From NCBI GenBank assembly GCA_023662705.1, contig JAMPIM010000055.1, forward strand, positions 1-9,700: a stretch of DNA of 9,700 nucleotides. The letters are read 5' to 3'. The position numbers and the translations under genes were made by a program. The notes under the pieces are model-generated. The model was not told the origin of the DNA, ran no database searches, and saw nothing but the letters and a program-made list of their open reading frames with translations. Position 1 is the first letter of the stretch. Every line of letters begins with the position of its first letter. Below are positions 9,001 to 9,700 of the stretch, one piece after another. Source of the stretch: Candidatus Gastranaerophilales bacterium (lineage in GTDB: Bacteria > Cyanobacteriota > Vampirovibrionia > Gastranaerophilales > Gastranaerophilaceae).

Positions 9001-9363
9001 GTTTCATATAATTACTTTGGTCAGCAAAATTGGCACTCAAAATTTGGTCAAATGGGCATGATGGCAGGTGACTTAAATGGTGTTAATATTGCTCCCGGAT
9101 TGAACCTAATTTGGGAAAAAGATACATTCAGTGCTTATGGTACATTACAATACATGTATAATATTAATGGCGCATGCGGCGGCCGTGCAGGTAATGTAGG
9201 TCTTCCTCAGGTTGAAATGGAACGCGGTTATATCCAATACGGCTTGGGTATTAATAAGAAGTTTACAGACAGAGCTTCTGGTTATTTACAAGCTGTTCTA
9301 AGAAATGTTGGAAGAACAGGTGTTGGATTCCAGGCAGGATTTAATTACATGCTCGGTAAATAA
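3004..9363 (+). CDS. Giant autotransporter (type Va-like) with repetitive passenger and C-terminal beta-barrel
   Basis: A 2119-residue secreted surface protein, probably an adhesin or surface-layer-like fibre. Residues 1-25 form a Sec signal peptide: KR-rich start, hydrophobic core, AIA before N26. Residues about 93-1145 hold roughly 15 degenerate units built on GxGxLxI followed by GTIxQ and FTNxGSLT-like strands, very rich in N, G, T and S. Residues about 1249-1570 hold four units of a second type (AV...L...GGxVxL...DxWxG). Both kinds predict a right-handed beta-helix. A non-repetitive region follows, then a probable linker helix at about 1800-1835 and an autotransporter-type barrel at about 1860-2119 with alternating aromatic strands (GLWYKMYG, AYGALIGADFG, GFQAGFNYMLGK). 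The last residue is K, not the common F or W. There are only three cysteines (C10, C1060, C2058). GGGG lies 6 nt before the ATG. No protease active site or known adhesin domain was recognised, so the ligand is unknown. Confidence 0.9.
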   Translation: MKRNIKELLCLTAVISAATMSAAIANSLDVDTSNANINTSSSYDSVTVSSDRTLNIVGSQTELQVNGKTTNYGTISNSGSIITNTIENNKTISGGGSLEITNGGSNSSSITQGIIKTTGGTLSNASTITANGRFTNSASITGAGTLNIKAGGSSSSAIEQGIVSITGGANGFNNEASLTVANGLTTSGTVNNTSTIQAGSLSNSGMINNSNDLTVGSLTANNSIKGTGNLTVSGGSNSGTIEQGKFTNNSTSTAFSNSGTIKAAVDNTNDAKMTNSKTINGQVSNDGTFTNTNNGTITDNVTNTSSFTNNGKIGTSTSSVGNVTNSGTFTNSGYIYASVLDNTLGSIDNSNTISVGTLNNSAEIKGNNGSLTIGGGSSSGNITQKDITISGNFTNNAQMTSKGTFNNSATISGSGSLTLTNGTNTGTIAEAVEIVAGGTYNNGNNTTAGTISGDITNGDTFNNNKGSITGAIINNGTLTNSGTIDSATVTNNESHTISNNNSMTVGSLTNGQDAVLNGTGDLTVTTGSNSGSIVQDEITLVTSFTNDGSMTANGTFVNTSTLTGSGDLVINAGGSSTGSITQDNITITGDFANENTLAASVKLTNKGTITNTSDIIAAEIDNQANITGSGNLTAAGSNSGTISQTGVTLSGDLTNTGSITATNLDTGSSTLTHNATGDKKLTVTGTTNGTIKGTGAMDIAGTNNAYIDLGSVTVTGDLDNQSSIIADSIQNNVGVTLTNNGTLGDANSAITNNGTITNNNSIVANSITNNKDLTNNGTIGTTDNRVSITNNGTKFENSGSIIASAITDTTGIQNTGSIDTNSVNISSNGSIKGEDGSLTINNGGTNAGTIEQKDIALKGGILNNSGSITSTNKFENEATLQGTGDLIVKDGSNKSGSITQGNVTVTGAFTNEASLTATNTLKVDNNASIANTSEIVANAIDIAATGTVNGDGNITISGGTNLGEISQTDVKVNGNLTNDGTLTSTGKFTNTAIISGEGSLNINEGSSTNKITQNNVTVSNDVEGKGFVNSAELKVSELLTNNGKIQNSSVITAVINNTACSVIEGTNGTINITSGANAGTISQSVVNVKGALDNTGSIIASTFANDATITDTTNNGSITINGTGVNKGTLTQHELINKGTFTTTGENAQTKIETVDNSGSKFVVENRASVELGTIDNTNGTIELTNNSAEATSTLTITDLENDLSGTIDVLQGENRLSVDGAGITSKINIGKNTQAILSIIDGEVKAEAVIKLTNNSTLNVAGADVTLDSGDSWTGNNKVTLDSGSLTLNDVKNNGLLVASGGDLTLEAGILNISNGSSIASAVTTELKEGTTLNIQDGGKVSLNEGDTWGGKIILGSGTTPEVTDLDNIPEDATVLDVKGLDKTGTILANNGVLLLGDKDLDVQGESYIAKAVAMELGGNIKVSDGGRVAIDDNDKMTGSSPTVTLSEGGTLDYGKTEDSGLIIKADAGNLNLLSGSNLTFSQGNIADAVAIDIQQDANLTLNNSTLNLDSLDKWNGNIINNGGTINANNPVNSSSASLKQTSGELNLFNDTQLTLGTESSISGGDINITKDKTIDSTEFVGSTGSVLTVYGDGENEVISGGNMTIDEYSKFVLGSGTFTLDTLSVSAIEKEDGTIQAGLVDVMNGEITQSTIKEVVFQNVAEGKINQANFNIDIYARSNQKTDNDTFIINSIDSDATVYINEWGLGGDLYGWDAPIDRNIKLKDIFFDSEGGEALKNNIVVTDQTTFTPIGWYQLNKNEEYGDILKDADGNPMIDPATGLVMREHIGSNYTLDLVKYNPQVFRGQIATVAQWMNQLNIDDMLFTHSMVLPSFKDPDGGTMANRYAAESPLFAPYQYSRKDGGLWYKMYGTFENLQMNNNLGRVGNNAYGALIGADFGLKELKNGWKFMPTAYVGYNGAHQTFAHMGQYQNGGQAGFMGTWYKDNLILGALAYGGIYDNSMDVRGFNDSTFNYFAGAATKAAYNIRLHRDWVLQPNLFVSYNYFGQQNWHSKFGQMGMMAGDLNGVNIAPGLNLIWEKDTFSAYGTLQYMYNINGACGGRAGNVGLPQVEMERGYIQYGLGINKKFTDRASGYLQAVLRNVGRTGVGFQAGFNYMLGK
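3280..6440 (+). repeat. First repeat array in the autotransporter passenger (about 15 degenerate units)
   Basis: Protein-level repeats, each beginning with a GxGxLxI strand and a GSNSGTIxQ-like turn, then FTNxGSLTAxGTFxNxATI. Examples of unit starts are SGGGSLEIT, TGAGTLNIK, KGTGNLTVS, NGTGDLTVT, QGTGDLIVK and NGDGNITIS. Units vary from about 46 to 140 residues because extra NNGTI/TNSGSI strands are inserted in some. DNA copies are diverged, so the array appears old rather than freshly amplified. Confidence 0.75.
6152..6194. repeat. Two overlapping palindromes inside the autotransporter gene
   Basis: TGATTACAGCTGTAATCA (6152-6169) is a perfect 18-bp palindrome. It overlaps by three bases a second one with 13-bp arms, TCAATAACACTGC (6167-6179) and GCAGTGTTATTGA (6182-6194), around a CT spacer. 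Both are seen directly. They encode the stretch around C1060, the only cysteine in the passenger. In RNA they could form mutually exclusive hairpins. Confidence 0.7.
6748..7711 (+). repeat. Second repeat array in the autotransporter passenger (four units)
   Basis: Four protein repeats of about 75-90 residues share an AV-strand, then L-x-I/L-x-D/N-GG-x-V-x-L and a D-x-W/M-x-G turn: GDSWTGN (residue 1271), GDTWGGK (1347), NDKMTGS (1435) and LDKWNGN (1513). The fourth ends before an SGGDINITKD strand. They differ from the first array by having Trp and more charged residues, and they sit nearer the barrel, where autotransporters often keep a more stable folding core. Confidence 0.65.
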
Positions 9364-9377
9364 TTTATTTAATATTT

Positions 9378-9409
9378 AAGGCGGACGGGATGACCCGTCC
9401 GCCTTTTTT
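9378..9409 (+). terminator. Rho-independent terminator of the autotransporter gene
   Basis: GGCGGACGGG (9380-9389), loop ATGA, and CCCGTCCGCC (9394-9403) form a perfect 10-bp GC-rich stem followed by six T (9404-9409). AA before the stem can pair with the first two T. It lies 16 bp after the stop codon and is the strongest hairpin in the window. Confidence 0.95.
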
Positions 9410-9442
9410 CATGCTAATTTTAAACAAATGTAAAATAAACAC

Positions 9443-9471
9443 TTGATTTTTAAATTTTTTCATTTTATAAT
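9443..9471 (+). promoter_or_regulatory. Sigma70-like promoter downstream of the autotransporter
   Basis: TTGATT (9443-9448), a 17-bp spacer and a perfect TATAAT (9466-9471). RNA would start near 9478. It is a new transcription unit after the terminator at 9378-9409. It would drive the small ORF at 9503-9607 or an untranslated RNA. Confidence 0.65.
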
Positions 9472-9502
9472 GGTGGAACGCGCTGATGAAGTGCGGAAAA
9501 AA

Positions 9503-9607
9503 ATGTTTTATGCTAATAAGCCGAAATATACTGATAGCAAGAAACAAAGCACTTTGAAAAATTATCTTAAACCGAATGTTACGAAATGTAAATCTTCAAA
9601 AAAATAG
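9503..9607 (+). CDS. Possible small basic protein, 34 residues (uncertain)
   Basis: ATG to TAG encoding a Lys-rich peptide that starts MFYANKPKY and ends KCKSSKK. It follows a good promoter (9443-9471) by about 25 nt of leader, with only a weak CGGA (9494-9497) as ribosome binding site. The frame is also open from an ATG at 9470, but that codon lies inside the -10 box and so cannot be the start of the same transcript. No family was recognised. The stretch could equally be the body of a small untranslated RNA or a degraded gene remnant. Confidence 0.28.
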   Translation: MFYANKPKYTDSKKQSTLKNYLKPNVTKCKSSKK

Positions 9608-9630
9608 TTGTTGACAATAAATTTTGAAGA
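9593..9630. repeat. 9-bp inverted repeat flanking a -35 box
   Basis: TCTTCAAAA (9593-9601) and TTTTGAAGA (9622-9630) are perfect reverse complements separated by 20 bp, and the loop contains TTGACA (9611-9616). The left arm overlaps the last codons of the small ORF. There is no T-tract after the right arm, so it does not look like a normal terminator. It could be an operator. Confidence 0.45.
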
Positions 9631-9641
9631 GGTAAGATAAT
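9611..9641 (+). promoter_or_regulatory. Sigma70-like promoter at the right edge
   Basis: A perfect TTGACA (9611-9616) is followed by TAAGAT (9633-9638, spacer 16) or GATAAT (9636-9641, spacer 19). RNA would begin at about 9645-9649, right at the start of the hairpin-forming sequence at 9648-9692. Confidence 0.6.
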
Positions 9642-9643
9642 AA

Positions 9644-9700
9644 GTGTCAGGTGAGGAAACCGCCTGGTGGACGATTGAAGGAGACGAAAGTCATAAACCT
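9644..9700 (+). other. Start of an unidentified transcript: structured RNA or coding region, cut by the window
   Basis: Two readings fit. As RNA, CAGGTG (9648-9653) pairs with CGCCTG (9661-9666, one G-U pair) around AGGAAAC, and GAC-GAAA-GTC (9683-9692) is a small GNRA-type hairpin. These lie directly after a promoter, and the stretch is more GC-rich than its surroundings, as in riboswitches or stable RNAs. As protein, a GTG at 9644 opens 19 codons without a stop (VSGEETAWWTIEGDESHKP) with AAGAGGT ten bases upstream. A start at 9644 would make the mRNA nearly leaderless if the promoter at 9611 is used, which favours RNA. I compared it from memory with RNase P, tmRNA, SRP RNA and common riboswitches and saw no match. 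Confidence 0.4.

Noticed and set aside
9470..9472. ATG at 9470 as the start of a 45-codon protein
   Set aside because: The codon lies in the TATAAT box and has no Shine-Dalgarno, so the transcript made by that promoter lacks it.
9365..9547. Reverse-strand 60-codon open frame after the autotransporter
   Set aside because: It spans the terminator hairpin and the promoter region, has no ribosome binding site, and the translation is unremarkable.

Overview
This AT-rich window most likely comes from a non-photosynthetic cyanobacterial relative, a gut Melainabacteria/Vampirovibrionia type such as Gastranaerophilales. This is inference. The PilT and the ribose-phosphate pyrophosphokinase read closely like the cyanobacterial versions of these proteins. 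They sit beside rubrerythrin, which is typical of anaerobes, and a very large autotransporter, which implies an outer membrane. No photosynthesis gene is visible.

Layout: (1) positions 1-1061 hold the 3' part, nearly all, of a type IV pilus retraction ATPase gene (pilT) on the + strand, cut by the window edge. (2) A bidirectional terminator (1072-1105) separates it from the convergent prs gene (2114-1104, - strand), whose stop codon lies inside the T-tract. (3) A 195-bp divergent intergenic region (2115-2309) holds candidate promoters, an AT-rich dyad and a perfect 12-bp inverted repeat that covers the Shine-Dalgarno sequence of the next gene. (4) A rubrerythrin gene (2310-2885) ends in its own terminator (2889-2918). 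(5) A short intergenic region carries a Fur/PerR-like palindrome abutting a promoter. (6) A 2119-residue type V autotransporter (3004-9363) has a signal peptide, about 15 Asn/Gly/Thr-rich repeats of one kind, four repeats of a second kind, a linker helix and a C-terminal beta-barrel. A strong GC-rich terminator follows. (7) The last 290 bp (9411-9700) hold two sigma70-like promoters, a possible 34-codon small ORF, a 9-bp dyad around the second promoter's -35 box, and the beginning of an unidentified transcript or coding region running off the window.

The genes look like separate transcription units rather than one operon. The functional themes are surface biology (pilus retraction, giant adhesin-like autotransporter), nucleotide precursor supply (PRPP) and peroxide defence (rubrerythrin). 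The most noteworthy signals are regulatory: the masked ribosome binding site of rubrerythrin, the Fur-family-like box before the autotransporter, a back-to-back pair of palindromes inside the autotransporter gene, and the structured start of the terminal transcript. I did not identify a clearly new multi-gene system.
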